Assembly (NCBI RefSeq): GCF_019175285.1
Contig: NC_056522.1
Location: 37,561,855-37,625,854, forward strand
Direction of reading: 5' to 3'
Origin: Sceloporus undulatus
Taxonomy: Eukaryota > Chordata > Lepidosauria > Squamata > Phrynosomatidae
Length of the DNA stretch: 64,000 nucleotides
Shown here: positions 43,753 through 57,105 of the stretch, piece after piece
Layout: every line of letters starts with the position of its first letter
How positions within the stretch are numbered: position 1 is the first letter of the stretch
Made by a program: the position numbers and the translations under genes
The notes under the pieces: model-generated
Told to the model about the DNA's origin: nothing
The model's input: only the letters and a program-made list of their open reading frames with translations
The model's database searches: none

Positions 43753-44689
43753 TAGTTACTTCTAAGGCTCTTGACAGTGCCACATTATTAGAGAAGAACT
43801 AAGGATTTTTTTTTAAAAAAATGCCTAATATAACATGTGAATGTGTCAAGCAGGTGTTATTTTACAAACATATTAACCATAGACAGGTTTGGCTGTTTTG
43901 GCTATGGGTATTCTCATTGGAAAACATAAGGTTCTTACTACATAATGATTTAAAAAGCCCAAAGAAATTCATGCAATGGGTCTGATAATTTTGCATTATG
44001 TACCCTTTGCTAAACTGCATCCATCTGTCCTGCCTCTCTTTTTGATTTCAGTTATCTGTACATCTTTATATAACTAGATTAGCTAGAGAAATCATACAGT
44101 AGCACAGTAAATGTAAGATGAATGATTAATTTGTCGATGAGACACCCTAATTTCACATGAAGAAGGTCAATGACTGGGGGGGAAACCCTGCACCAAGTTC
44201 ATTCAAGTTTTCTTTTCTCTGCCTGCATTCTATTGCTTGGAAGATGAATTTAATGATGTAATATGATTTACCATGGATTTCACATAGTTTCTGATCCTAT
44301 GATTCAAACCATTCATATATATATTGCTGCATGAATCTAAATATTGTTTCAGATGAAGTACAACAATAATATGTGACTTTCAATACTGAATTGAAATTTA
44401 TAATGATACTGCAAGTAGGAATGTGTTAAAATAGTTCGAGCTGCAGCCTTGAGAAGCAACTAAGAAATGCATATAATATTTATATATGTGAATTCAATGT
44501 ATGCACAACTGGTTGAGAATGAACACCTTCCTAATTACCTGATATTGGCAATTGAAGTGGTGTTCTTGATCAGTGTGATACCAGAAAGAGTCAGTTAGGC
44601 TTGCACTGGTCTATACCTCCTTGAGGGAGATTGGGAATAAAGATAGGACTACTGTTATGTTTTTCTTTTATGCATCTCTCCATATAATA

Positions 44690-46320
44690 AGCCTGTATAA
44701 TTAACTTATATATTGCCTTTTCTTTAATACTGAGACTCAAGACAACTTACAAAAATTGAAACAAATACAGTTAAAAGCACTTACAAAGTCATGAAGAAAA
44801 AACATGTAGAAAGTTATTAAAATGTAGTCAGAACTACCCAGAGACATAAAACTATTTGAAACAAACCCATTCAAAATTGAAATATAAAAATCAACAAAAT
44901 GGCACACTGTTAAAACTCCCAGCAGTCAGTTCCTAAAAGTTTCTGAAATAATAATAAAAAATCACATGTAGAGGGAATGACAGCAAGGAGCAAGCCATCC
45001 TAGCATCCCTGGGAAGGTAATCCCAAACTCTGGGAGCAGCCTCTGAGAAGGCCTTCTTCCTTGTACCCATCAGACATGGCTGCAAAAATGGTGGGATCAA
45101 GAGAAGGCCCTCCCTTGAAGATCTTAGAGTCTGAGCGAGCTCATCCTGGAAAATAAAATCCTTTAGATACCTTGGAGGCAAGCCATTATACTTGATGCCA
45201 ACACCTATACTTTATAGGTCATAATCAGTACTTTGAATTATGCCTGGAAATAGACCAGTACCCTGTGGAGCTGTTGCAACAAGGGAGTTGTATATTCTCT
45301 GTAGCCAACAAACTAATCTGGTTGCATTTATTTTGGCCATGTGATGATTCTGAACACTTTTCAAAGCCAACCCCACAGAGGCCGCATTATATTAATTGAA
45401 ATGAGATGTAACAAAGGGAGTGTCAATATGGCCAGTTCAGAGATTTTAAGGAATGGGAACAGCTGGCTCATTGGCTTTAATGATGTAAATATACACCTGG
45501 CCACTGCCAAAACCTGGACCTCCAGACTCGTGGCTGAATCTAGGACTACATTTGAACTGAAAACCTGTGACTTCAGGGTGACATAATCCCATACAGTATA
45601 GGCCGAATCCATAGTCTCTGGTTTTCATTTTGGACAGAAACGCCTGTGTTTTGTTTGGATTATGCTTCAAGTTGTTTGCTCTCATCCAAGACATTACTTA
45701 TGACCAATATCCGTTTAGCATGGAAACAGCTTCTTTGGAGTTAAGTAGAAAGGAGAAATAGAGCTAGATGTCATCAGCATACTATTGACCTCTTCACCAA
45801 AATCTTGGACAACATCTGGCAATTCAATAGCAATAGCAGCTACATTTCTATACCACTGTAAATTTACAGCGCTTTATAAATAAAGGTTAATAATAATAAT
45901 AATAACTTCATACTGAACTAAGCAGTCTCTAAGCAACGGGTTTCATGTATATGATAAATATGTAGTATGGGACCAGAACAGAACCCAAGGAACTCAACAG
46001 GCCAAGAATCATGGAGCAGAATAGGAATTGCCTATCACACTTTCAGGACTCTCCCCTTCTGAAAAGAATGCAGCCACTATAAAACAGTGCTTCCAACTAC
46101 CATCTCAGCAAAGAAGCCCAGAAGAATACCATAGCTGATGGTTTTGAAAACCACTGAGATGTCCAGCAAACCCAACAGGGAAACACTTCTCCTGTTCAGT
46201 TACCAGTGTAGGACATCCACTGAGGTGAACAAAGTTGTCTCTAATGGCCAAAGTTGGCTTGAGGTGGGATTGGCATAGACCTATGTAATACACTGAGGAA
46301 CCTGTATTACTCAAAGGCCA
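44690..46320 (-). mobile_element. Long unclassified interspersed repeat (family E)
   Basis: Includes 'gggagcagcctctgagaaggcc', 'tcatcctggaaaataaaatcc', 'cacctatactttataggtcataatcagtactttgaatt', a stretch with 'gttttcattttggacagaaacgcctgtg', and 'tgatggttttgaaaaccactgagatgtccagcaaacccaac'. Related blocks occur at 59270-59510 and 59600-59770. It starts with a LINE-like tail near 44690 and is interrupted at 45840-45905 by a (TAA)n tail. Superfamily not recognised; strand is a guess from the tail. Confidence 0.45.
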
Positions 46321-46597
46321 TTGTATGATTTAGTGGAATATTGAAGACTGGCTAATAACTATCAAACATAGTGGGATCCAAGGAACATTTTCTGAGTAGA
46401 GTCAAGTATCCTTCAATATGTTGGGACCTTGCCTTGATGTGAAGAGACACTGACCACAGCCTTAACTCAGTCAAACTCTGGCCTCTTTAATGAACCCAGA
46501 TAGGCAAAAATATAGAACATGTGGTGGCTATTTCCTCACCAAGCATTGTGTTCACATCCTCAGTCTGCAAAATCTCACTGGAGTCTTCCCTGGCTGC

Positions 46598-46810
46598 ATT
46601 CGCACTGCACCCAGGTTGACACCAATTTAATTGTCATAGCTCAGTGATAGGGAATCCTAGGATTTATAGTTTATTGTGGCACCACACCTCTCTGACAAAG
46701 AAGACTAAAATATCTCACAATACTACAAACCCCAGAACTCCATAGCATTGAGGCATAACAATGAAAGTGGCCTTAACTTGGATTATTTCTGTAACGTAGA
46801 TGCAGACGCT
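46598..46810. mobile_element. Palindromic MITE (family A)
   Basis: Left 'gttgacaccaatttaattgtcatagctcagtgatagggaatcc', right 'aatgaaagtggccttaacttggattatttctg'. Confidence 0.7.
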
Positions 46811-46928
46811 ATGATTGATGTTTTAGCTCCACTTTCATCTTTGCGACTCTGACCTTCTGAAAGACATCCCACATTTCAATTCTGCTTCTCTATTAGGTAT
46901 GGTAAAGTTCTACAGGGTTTCAATCTGT

Positions 46929-47194
46929 GTTGTTGTTCTGTGCCCTCAAGTCATTTCTGATTTATGACGGCCCTAAGGTGAAACTGTCATGGGTTTTTCT
47001 GGCAAGATTTGTTCAGGCAGTGGGGTTGCCTTTGTCTTCCTTTGAGGCTGAGAAAGTATTTATTTATTTATTTATTTATTTATTTATTGTATGACTTGTC
47101 CAAAGTCACCCAGTGGATTTCCATGCTCTAGTGGTGATTCAGACACTGGTCTCCCAGGGTCCTAGTGCAACACTTAGACCACTGTACCACACTT
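46929..47194 (-). mobile_element. Sauria SINE with internal (TTTA)n
   Basis: Reverse complement of the Sauria consensus: tail 'ccctcaagtcatttctgattt', 'tctggcaagatttgttcagg', head 'cacttagaccactgtaccacac'. A (TTTA)n run at 47058-47088 breaks the body. Confidence 0.85.
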
Positions 47195-48223
47195 GGTCTA
47201 CAGTCTTACAATCTCTACATATCTAAAGGCAGGGAACAATGAGGACACCTTAAGCATTGCTATGCTTTTACAGTGCTTCCTCAAGGACTGATCCACAATT
47301 AAAATCAGCTATGATACTGGAAGCTTTGCATATTTATATGATCTAAGATGGACCTTTGTAATTAGCATACACAAATATCCCTAAAGATGCTATACAAACA
47401 CTAGTAATGATCCCATTATTGTTCAGATGACTCAACATTGTGGGCTTACTTTTAATATGTGCTGACATGTTCACTTCTTCTTCTTTTTTTCTGCTGAATT
47501 GTAGTTGTCAGACAGAACAGTGTTAATTATGAGCCCTGAAATCTGCTTGTAAAACTTTGGCATAGGGTTTGAATGAGAAGAACAATATTGGATTTGGGGT
47601 GATTAATTAAGACCCCTGACTGACTGAATGACTATGTCAGTTACACATTTGTGGGTAAAAGTGGACAGCTGAAACCATGTGGTGCAAAACACAACAATAT
47701 TATTGCAGAATCTTGGTGCAGGTTTTTTTGGGGGACATATCAAACTGTGGCTACTAATTAACATAACAGTTTGATAACATCAGTTTAATGATCTCCTACA
47801 TCATGTATGTCTGAACACATACAGAGCCCACTTGAGATTCTGTGCTGTTTCCTAAGAAGTAGAGTCCATAACAAATATATATTTTTTAAAAAAATGATAA
47901 TTTAAAATTTTTAAAGTAGATTTTTAAAATTAAAAACAGATTCCAAAGTTTTCTTGAAAGAGCTAGGGCATGAATAGTATGAATATTAAAAATATTACTT
48001 GAAATTATATTCATAACATATTATAAATATGTTAGCAGTTTTGAAGATGGATGATAAACAGAACAATCCTTTTCTACAGATGATAAACATGAAGTATTCA
48101 TTCTTTCTCTTCCCTCCCTTTGTAACCCTTGCCTTTTTCTAAATGAAAAGATAGGTAAGGTCAACAGCCAGAGACTTTAGACAGGTAAGGTGGATCTGAA
48201 AAATGAGAAGTCTACATAAAGAG

Positions 48224-48592
48224 TTGGCCCTCCACGTTTGCAGCTTTGAGTTTTGTGGACTTGACTATTTGTGGTTTTGAATAATATGTCCTCTCTAGGT
48301 ATCTCTTGGTCCTCCAGTGCAACTTTGCCAGAAGTTGACCATAGAGTTGTGCTGGAGAACATAGAAGCTCCTAGACAAAAGGCATCTCTAGGCATTTGTA
48401 GGTCCTCCAGCATGATTCTATGGTCATGTTCTGGCAGATGTTGACCACAGAGTTGCACTGGAGGACCTGGAGATACCTAGAAAGGTGTTCTCTCAGGTAA
48501 AAAGAATAGTTTTTTTAATTTGTGTTTTTTCCACATTCATGGGGGTCTTTCACCCCTCACCCCAGCAAATGTGGAGGGACCACTATACATGC
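48224..48592. mobile_element. Tigger/mariner-like MITE with palindromic core
   Basis: Left 'gttggccctccacgtttgcagc' pairs with right 'gcaaatgtggagggaccactata'. The core carries inverted 'aggtatctcttggtcctccagtgcaac' and 'gttgcactggaggacctggagatacct'. Confidence 0.75.
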
Positions 48593-49052
48593 CAGGGATC
48601 CCATTTTTTTGGTGAACTGAAAATTCATCTGAAAACAATTCACAATAATTGCTTAGCCTATTTGAAAATGTATCAATGTGATGCCTGTATACTTGTAAAT
48701 GAAGCCTATATATTTGAAAATATATCAATGTGATATTAAACAGCAATGTATCTTTGCTTCAATGATTGACTAGAATCTTCACGCTGGTGATTTAAACAGT
48801 GGCTTAAACACTGTAATTAAAATTGAGTTCAGTGAAGTAATTTAAATTAGGATTTAAATCAATTTGATTTTAATCAACTCAACCCTGCCCTGCTAGGAAG
48901 TCCCTCCTGGCCGATCCCATGGCAATGATCACCAAATTTGCCTTAGAAGAACAGCCTTGCATTTTACAGTGGCACTGAGAATTGGAGAGGTGATGTGTTT
49001 GTCTGTGTGGGTGGGCAATGGCAGAGAAAAGTTGGACCACAGAAAGATATCC

Positions 49053-49234
49053 ATCAGACTGCAGAATTAATGCAGTCTCATGCCACTTTTACTGTCATGG
49101 CTCAGTGCTGTCACAGCTCAATGCTTTCAGAGAACCCTGGGAGCACAACAAACTACAAGTCCCAGAATTCAATAGCATTGAGCCATGGCAATTAAAGTGG
49201 TGTCAAATTGAATTAATTTTGTGGTAGCAGCCTG
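49053..49234. mobile_element. Palindromic MITE (family A)
   Basis: Left 'gactgcagaattaatgcagtc', right 'gccatggcaattaaagtggtgtcaaattgaattaattttg'. Confidence 0.7.
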
Positions 49235-49331
49235 AGATTTTTGAGCTTGTGCATGTGGGAAAGCTGCATTCCCTGAAGAGAAACCCAGAAATAACTGAAA
49301 TCAAAAAGAGAGCAAAAATAATAGTTTCATT

Positions 49332-49335
<4 letters not shown>

Positions 49336-49381
<46 letters not shown>

Positions 49382-49382
49382 T
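49336..49382. repeat. (TAA)n microsatellite with LINE tail
   Basis: About 16 TAA units followed to about 49530 by 'tttaaagcccgcctctccccagaggatctgggcaggttacaa', a typical LINE 3'-tail block. Confidence 0.9.
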
Positions 49383-51240
49383 TAAAGCCCGCCTCTCCCC
49401 AGAGGATCTGGGCAGGTTACAATCAACAATAAAACATAGTAAAATAAAAACACAATCCCTAACCCACAATTAAAATAAAATAGCATAAAATCAGTTATTA
49501 AAATCACAATAAAAATTACAATAATTATTTGAGTATAAAGGGGAAGTGGATAGTCTAGCTTTCAAAGGAAAAATGACTGAATGTAAAAGAAGCAGGGAGG
49601 AAATAGAAAATATATTTTCATTTTGGAGGTAGAAATAAGGTACAAATTACATGCGAAAAGAGAAGACGAGAAGGTATGTCACGACCTAAGAGGGTGGGAA
49701 ATATATGAACCCTTCTCCCCTTAAAGCCTCTGGATCAGAAAGTTCTGCCTGAAATGTAGAGGCTGAGTTGTGATATCTCCAGTGCTCTGCTTGGTTGGGA
49801 GAAAGCTAAACTATGGAACCTCCTTTATTTCCAAAGAGAGGTTAGTTATCAGCACAAATTGACACCAGCAATTTTCAACAGATGATATCCAATTCTATCT
49901 CCTTCTACTGCCTTTTTGTGACTAATGGGCTGCAGTAGGTTTTCAGCCTTGTCAAGTGGGCTCTGGGGATCAATGGTTTGATAATATCTACTTTTAGCCA
50001 TATTATCACTTTCCTAATCAAACAGATACACGCATAACTTGAGGAGCAAACTCAATAGACCTTAAGAGTATAGTTTTTCTCCAGGGAGACTTAATTTGTC
50101 AAAGTGATTGATAACTGTCACATATATGTATAAAATAAAATAGTTTAATAGATTACCAAATTTATGGGATCCAGAGATTTATGAATCATATGATAGATAT
50201 CTATGAAAATAGAATATGATGTACTACAACCAAAATGACAGGCAGAGCTGCTTTAATACTTTGCTCCTGTTGGTGTGGGTATACTGGTCAGTTGATTAAA
50301 AACATGAGTATTAACCTATGATGCTTGATAATGCAGGGCTGGAGTGCCATAATAAAACAAATTAACCTATAAAGTAATATTAATCTAATACTTTACTAGG
50401 TAACATTCACACTAGAGAGAATATTGTCATTTCTAGGTAGGAGAATTTATGACCAGAAATTCTATCACATAACAAATGAAATATAGGTACCACAGATTTT
50501 TAGACTGGACTTCAGGTTTGCTAGGTGAAATTACAACACTTAAATGGATGTACGTGTTATATTGTTTTACAGGTAAATAATAAGCTTTGTTTCTTTTCAC
50601 AATGATAAGAAAATAACTATGAATTTACATACTGACATTAGGGATCCTTGAAGATCTATGGTTTAAATTTTGACTTGCATTTCTCAGAATGCTGTATGGT
50701 AAGGAGTGCAGTTACTAGGTTAATGCACCTCTGAGTTTTATGATACAGGCCTCTTTGCCCACCCCCATGTGTGTAATAATGCACAGTTTATATTAAAATG
50801 GGTACAGACATTTATATTATATGATAAATTCTGTATTTATGATAGAACATATTTATGTGTATATTAAACTGTATTTGAGTTAAAAATGAAGATTTAGGTC
50901 ATTATAGGATAGAACTAACAGAGCATGGAAACCTCCCTGGATCTCCCAGCCAATGTGGGCATTTTGGCCATTGGATTCTGCTAGATTTATTCTAAAAATG
51001 AAGGAACACTTGAATCAATAACTTCATTTATATCCAATCATTTTTTCCAAAAGGGGAACTCAAGGTGGCATTGAGTAAATAGACTGATCACCAGCAGATA
51101 TTACTATTCCATCTGATGTTGTGCTACAGGTTGTTATTAACATCGAAGTCTGGAATTCTAAAGCAGTAACTTCCTTCATGGTGGGAAAGAACAGTAGATG
51201 TCAAGAAATGCCGATGTTGCATATCTCTTTCTCTCTCTTT

Positions 51241-51450
51241 ACAGTGGGCCCTTCCTATATGCGGAGGATCATTTCTGGGGGGGCCCTGCATGTGGGAAAA
51301 ACTGTGTAAGGTTAAATCCTTTTATTTGTTATAGCGTCATGTTCCCACATGCGGTGCCTGAGGCACAGTTTTGTCCTCCATAGCTTGCTGTATGCGTAAG
51401 CTCAAAGCCATGTACAGCAAGCCCGCATATGGCAAGGGACCACTATATTA
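51241..51450. mobile_element. Tigger/mariner-like MITE
   Basis: Left 'acagtgggcccttcctatatgcgg', right 'ccgcatatggcaagggaccacta', flanked by TA. Inner inverted block 'catgtgggaaaaactg' and 'cccacatgcggtg'. Confidence 0.8.
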
Positions 51451-51769
51451 TGATCCCCCCCCCATTTATTCTGTGCCATCACTGAGCATATTTTGAGAGA
51501 GACAGGCATACTATATGGCCTAAGATATACATCAACAAATATAATATCAATGTAAATATCAATAAATATGAGTAGCTAATAATTTTTTAAGCTAAACTAA
51601 AAGATACCATCCTATGTATCCATATTTCGGCAAGGAAAATATACATGGAACCAGGCATTAAGCAGTTCTGTGAATGTAAATCAGGAATTAGCATGTTACT
51701 TCCATGTTGTGCTTCTGAACTTTATTTTTGTGTGTGCTTCCTGACTAGAACACCTATGGCTAGCAGGCC

Positions 51770-51773
<4 letters not shown>

Positions 51774-51822
<49 letters not shown>
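51774..51822. repeat. (AAT)n microsatellite with LINE tail
   Basis: About 16 units, then 'tttatttatataccgccctgtggcgaaccaatccgggcggtttac' to about 51940. Confidence 0.9.
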
Positions 51823-51824
<2 letters not shown>

Positions 51825-52513
51825 TTTTTTATTTATATACCGCCCTGTGGCGAACCAATCCGGGCGGTTTACAACATTAAAATAACATACAGCATAAAAA
51901 CAATATATTTCCCTCCCCCCTTAAAAAGTTATTAAACAACATATCTAATTTAAAACCACAATAACTAGAATATAATAAATAATAAATATATGCCCCACAG
52001 TTGCTGTCTGAGAGTGGGTTGTCCCTCTACCAGATAAGTCTTTTTGTGCTGCTAACAGCAGCAGGGAAATGCAGTCTGAATCAGGGTCATTGGAGGGAGG
52101 AGTAGAGGCTTTCATCTCTTTTGCCTCCCAGAGGACTTGAAACACAGGCTGTTTTTTCAGTGCTGTTCACCACATGGAAACAGCAGTCTGTTTCTCATCT
52201 CTGACTCTCGTCTGATCAGTTCATGGAAGAGAAATTTTGGAGGCATTTTGGGTTCCAGCAAGCCCCATAGAGTAGAGAGAACATTCTCTTGTGTGGCTAA
52301 TTTTGTTGGGGGCTGGGAGAAGAGAAGTTTTAAACTCTTTCCCTTTTCCACTTATCCTGCCCTATTCAAGCAAAGAGCAGGAGCCCATGAGATATAAAGT
52401 TGCAGTACAGGCCAGTCAGTTCAGCACCTAGGAGAGTTCCAAGTGAAACACCTTGTTTAGGCAAGATCTCAAGCTCAGCTAGGCCTTTTATAATTATAAT
52501 TATAAAAATAATT

Positions 52514-52745
52514 AGGGAGCCCTGGTGGCGCAGTGGTTAAATGCCTGTACTGCAGCCATTCACTCGAAACCACAAGGTTGCGAGTTCAAGACCAGCAAAA
52601 GGGCCCAAGCTCGACTCAGGCTTGCATCCTTCCGAGGTCGCTAAAATGAGTACCCAGACTGTTGGGGGCAAATTAGCTTACTTGCTAATTAGCTTACTTG
52701 CTGTTCACCGCTATGATCTTTGGAATAGCGGTATATAAATAAAAC
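52514..52745 (+). mobile_element. tRNA-derived SINE (family D)
   Basis: Head 'agggagccctggtggcgcagtggttaaatgcc' (A-box TGGCGCAGTGG), box B 'ggttgcgagttcaagacc', body 'gcttgcatccttccgaggtcgc', tail 'gcggtatataaataaaac'. A 17-bp unit, ttagcttacttgctaa-like, is duplicated near 52675. Confidence 0.85.
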
Positions 52746-54082
52746 AAATTAAATTAAATTAATTAATTAATTAAGAAGTCTTCCTTCTGCTAGGCTTCAA
52801 GTTTCTCATCTTAGGGGCTAGCTATACTTTTAAGACTATTCATAGAGTAAGAAGTATAGCTTATCCCTAAATTTAGCACTCTTTTTTTTTCCAGGACCCC
52901 ATATGAGGTACATTGTAGGCATCTGTACATTTTCAAAAATTGTGAAGTCTTGGAAGAAAGTGTTAGGGCTAGGTTTGGTGTTACCAATGTTAGTTTGGAA
53001 TTATGGGTCTCAGGCATGAAGGTATCAGGCTGAGTGGCTTCAGGTATTTGACATGCAAGTCATAGGCTCCCCAGTAGTATGCAAGCCTGGTGTCCTTTTT
53101 ACAGATATCACTGGTTTCTCGACCTTTGAGTTTATGCCACTGCAGAGCTCTGGGGCTATAATAGGCACTAATAGCAGTCAGGAAACAGATATCTAGATTA
53201 ACAAAGTTTAGGAAGAAACGTAAACACTTAACAGCCTTTCCCTAGGCTTCCATACCCTGAGCTTAAGGAACTGCAAGGAGAGCTGTGTGTGCAGGCCAGA
53301 AATATTTATGTGTGTGAATGCATCTGTGTATCAGCTTGAATATATGTACACAAACTGATCTAGAACTACATAATCTAAAACGTCAAGCAACATTTTGCAG
53401 AGTACTGATGGTTACTTTGAAAAATAATGAAAAAAAGATATGTCTAAGCTATCTATAACTGAGCAGTGGTAGGTTTATGTTCTGGATCCCAGAGAATCAT
53501 CATATTAGTGATTAGTCATGGGTGACCTCAGCATGTTACTGTATTGCTTTGCATTGTTCTGTTACATTTGAAGAGCATGAAGAGCCTACTCTGGTAGCAT
53601 GCCTATGAACTAATAGATTAACAGTGATCTAATAGTGAGCTCATTTGAAGAAGAGATGGTATGCACTTGTATACATTAAAAAGTGAGGTGGAAAACAGTG
53701 AAACATTTATTGGCGTCAGACCATGTTTTATATTCTTCTGAATATTTCTTTTTTCTTTCAAAACAGTCCTGCAGAATTTATATTGGAAGGGCAATCCAGA
53801 AATTTACTAAAAGTACTTGGTCATTTCCTCACCCTAGGTCTTCTCCCAAGTTAACTTAAAAAAACCAAAATCAAAAAGTAGTTGCAGATAAATATGTAAT
53901 CTGTACAGGGTATTTTCCTGCTTGTTAAAAGTCTTAATATGGGAAATTGCTCTATACACTTATGGGTGTTGCCAAAAAGGAAAAAGCAAGTATGTAATGC
54001 AGAAGAAGTGTATTTGTAATACTTCTTATATTAATGTTTAAAATGCATGAATAGTTGGGGGCAGTTGGACATAATTTTCACA

Positions 54083-54084
54083 GT

Positions 54085-54119
<35 letters not shown>
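54083..54119. repeat. (TG)n microsatellite
   Basis: About 18 TG units. Confidence 0.95.
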
Positions 54120-54121
<2 letters not shown>

Positions 54122-56080
54122 CAGTGAGAGAGGAAGAAAAGAAAGAAAAAAAGAAAGGGTATAAATATTCATTTATGTGTATTTGTGGGGATGTGATGGC
54201 ATCTTATTTTGTTCAGGTTTGGGGCTTATCTCAGGTAAGCTGTGGACTTAGTCTATTAGAAATCTATATTTCAGTTGTTGGGAGCGTTTCTGAGTATGCT
54301 TCATGATGTTGCATACACATGGCCTTGGGTTGGCCTAGAGGGAGAAACTGTATTTATTCCATTATCTCAAATTGGTCCACAGTAGTATTATTTCACTCTG
54401 CTACAAAGCTCACACTTAGGCAATAACTTCTTTAATTCCTTGAACTCTAATGTTGTTTGCTCCATTATACCCACTTGTATGTTTGAACTGGAAGTCCAAT
54501 ATCCAGTTACCTATCTAAATAAAATCCCCACAAGCTGTTTCAATGTTTCAAGAATTTATTATTGTAATCCTCCTGCAGGTTTGTTAGGGTTACAATGTAG
54601 CACAAAATACAAATACTGTAAAGCATATCTTTCTGCCACTCAGCCAAAACTATGAATGAACAGAGCAGTTTTGTTTTGTTGCAGTTATCAACTATACTGC
54701 CTGATGCAATCTGATACAATATAACCATGATGTAACAAGATCTCCATAATTTTTGTTCATGTGAAATGATAGCCAATCATAAATCATGACATACAAGTTG
54801 GGGGTGATATAGGAGCTAACCTGCATGATTATGGTAAGCACAACAGGAAAAATTGCCAGTGTCCTGACTTAATGTCACAGGAGTCTTGTTAACTAGAGAA
54901 AATGCACATCAAAGGCAGATGCCGGTTATTAAGTACTTATCAAAGCTAGTGTTTTCAGTGCCAAGATTCCACTTACAGTATGTTTCATGGAAGATGATTT
55001 CCCAACCAACTGAAGTGCCTTTTATATATACTTGTCCTTTGCTTATAGCTCTGGATAGAGCAGAATATTTCCTCATGGTAAAAAATTCCACAACCAGGTT
55101 GATATGATTTGATAATGCTAATGGCCAGGTCATTGAACAGATAGTTTGTATGTTCACTTTCAGCTGAGATGTGTCAGTGTGTCATAGCTTGTTTTGGCTT
55201 CTGAAAATCTTCCCTTATGTCTTAATAAACATAGGGCCATTGCCAGTGGTGTTGTTCTACTGGATGGGAACTTCGTTGATGGACGAGAGCCTTTTATCAG
55301 TGGAGTAGAGAGAGATGTGATATTTTGTGTTTCATTTTGCATTTTGCAGTCCCATCATTCCTCAAACGTCTGATCCAGATTGGAATAAGTTTAGAGAAGA
55401 AGCAAAATTTGCCTACATTTGTCTCTTTCATCGTTTCAATGACAAACCATCACTGTCTTCCATGAGTGGCAGGATGGTGTTGGCTACAACTCAGTGAATA
55501 TAGGATTGGGCTCATTTATTTGCCATCTGGGGGCTTTCTAGAGGTCACCACACCCCCATTCAAGATGCCTTTCCATTGAATATCATAACCATAACCAGAG
55601 GTGGAAGCTTTCTCGATAGTCTTCAGTATTCATATGTTCATATTGTATCTGTGAAAAGTGATTGCTAAGGCTTGAAATGAAGCTATTATACTGTTAGACT
55701 TCTCTGTTTCAGTCTCAAAGTTGCTGTCACATTGTACTGTATAGCCAGTAGTTTGTCACCTGGTGATCATTTTCAATTAGGGATGGAGAAAATTCTCAAG
55801 GAAGTTGTGAAAACATCTATTTTTATATTCTACCAGGATTCTTCGCATCAAGCCTAAAGAACATGATGAGATTTCACTTTCCTCTAGCAATAGTAGTGTC
55901 TGTGTTGAACTCTTGATCATTTAACCATCTTACTCTGTAACTCCCAGCAATGTCAAACAGAATAGATAACAAAGAACTGCAGAAATATAATATTTTTCAT
56001 TTAATTGCCCTTCAGTCTTAGAACAGATACAGCTAAAATTGGAATTTTCTTTCAGAATTCTATGAAACATTGTGTTCTTA

Positions 56081-56090
56081 NNNNNNNNNN
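56081..56090. other. Assembly gap (10 N)
   Basis: Run of N 184 bp upstream of KCNK2 exon 3. Confidence 0.95.
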
Positions 56091-56228
56091 TTTTATTTTA
56101 ATCAGCTGAAGCCTGATAAGTTATATTCTCTTCACAAGCATACAGAATACTGTCTTCTTTTTTATTTTAATCAGCTGAAGCCTGATAAGTTATATTCTCT
56201 TCACAAGCATACAGAATACTGTCTTCTA
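56091..56228. repeat. 69-bp tandem duplication beside the gap
   Basis: 56091-56159 and 56160-56228 are identical over essentially the whole unit (starts ttttattttaatcagctg, ends agaatactgtcttct). Perfect identity at a gap edge suggests an assembly artefact. Confidence 0.9.
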
Positions 56229-56274
56229 TGTTTATGTTTCATAAATATTGACAAATATTTCTTTAAACTTACAG

Positions 56275-56392
56275 CAAGTAGTGGCAGCAATAAATGCAGG
56301 AGTCAATCCAAAAGGAAACACGCCTAATCAAGTCAGTCATTGGGATTTGGGAAGTTCCTTCTTCTTTGCTGGCACAGTTATTACTACTATAG
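56275..56392 (+). CDS. KCNK2: KCNK2 (TREK-1) coding exon 3
   Basis: Encodes 39 residues: [20 protein letters not shown] then [19 protein letters not shown], plus the first base of the filter glycine. It completes the extracellular cap and gives pore helix 1 and the start of the first selectivity filter (TIG, normally TIGFG). Acceptor TAAACTTACAG at 56274. Donor ATAG|GTAGGA at 56393 leaves phase 1, matching the TTIG/FGN boundary of mammalian KCNK2. The cap-to-pore His of SHWDLG, the extracellular pH sensor in TREK-1, is conserved. Against human, the segment IIPLGNTSNQIS reads [12 protein letters not shown] here, so the second cap glycosylation sequon (NTS) is absent (NTP). The next exon is beyond the window. 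Confidence 0.96.
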
Positions 56393-57105
56393 GTAGGACA
56401 CAATTTATTATTCTGTTTGGAGCAGTGTATTTCTAAGTCAACTTTAGTTAAAATATATATACTTATTTTCTTGTTTTTGATTTTTAAAAATTATCTGTTT
56501 TAATATTTTTATATTTTATGTATGGAGATGTCAGCTAAATTGGAGTTCATGGAAAAATATATTTGATTTTCTAAGAATAAACTGTGGTATTTAAAAATTC
56601 AGTATAAACTAGATTTACATCACAGTGAAGGTGGTAACCTGTGGATTGTGAATTGGAATATGCATGTAAATTTGTGCTTTACTCTGTTGAATTGGATTTC
56701 TAGAAGTGACAGTCTTAATTCCATACAGCTATTCTTAAGCAATTTAAAGAGTTTTTTTCAGGAATTTGTGTGTATATATACTTTTCAAAATGACAAATCT
56801 TTAAGAAATGAACACAGAGATTTTCTTATGTTGTGGTGAGAAGAAAGAATTTACAACCAAGACATTTTCTAACATTGTATACTGTGCATACAATTTACAG
56901 TTGATATTATGTGGATAGCTGTTGAATTAGACACAATGACAGCACACCTAGAAAGATGGATCATCATGTGGGTAGATACTTGATAGAAAGAGGGACACAT
57001 GGGAAATGATGTGCACAGGATATTTCCATTACTACAACATATCTTCCTGCAGTCCAAAACAGGGTTTTCTCTCCTCCCACCTCTTTAGGGATATTTTTCC
57101 TATCC

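Larger units (their letters stand above)
34263..56274 (+). other. KCNK2: KCNK2 intron 2, 22 kb
   Basis: GT at 34263-34264 and AG at 56273-56274, phase 0. Filled with CR1, MITEs, SINEs and LINE tails listed separately. The stretches 34480-35020, 35600-36925, 41700-43535, 43755-44685, 47200-48220, 49560-51235, 51990-52510, 52750-54080 and 54120-56080 hold no exon or named repeat that I can support. Confidence 0.9.

Noticed and set aside
52514-52600. tRNA gene
   Set aside because: A-box and B-box-like motifs are present, but no cloverleaf can be completed and a SINE body follows.
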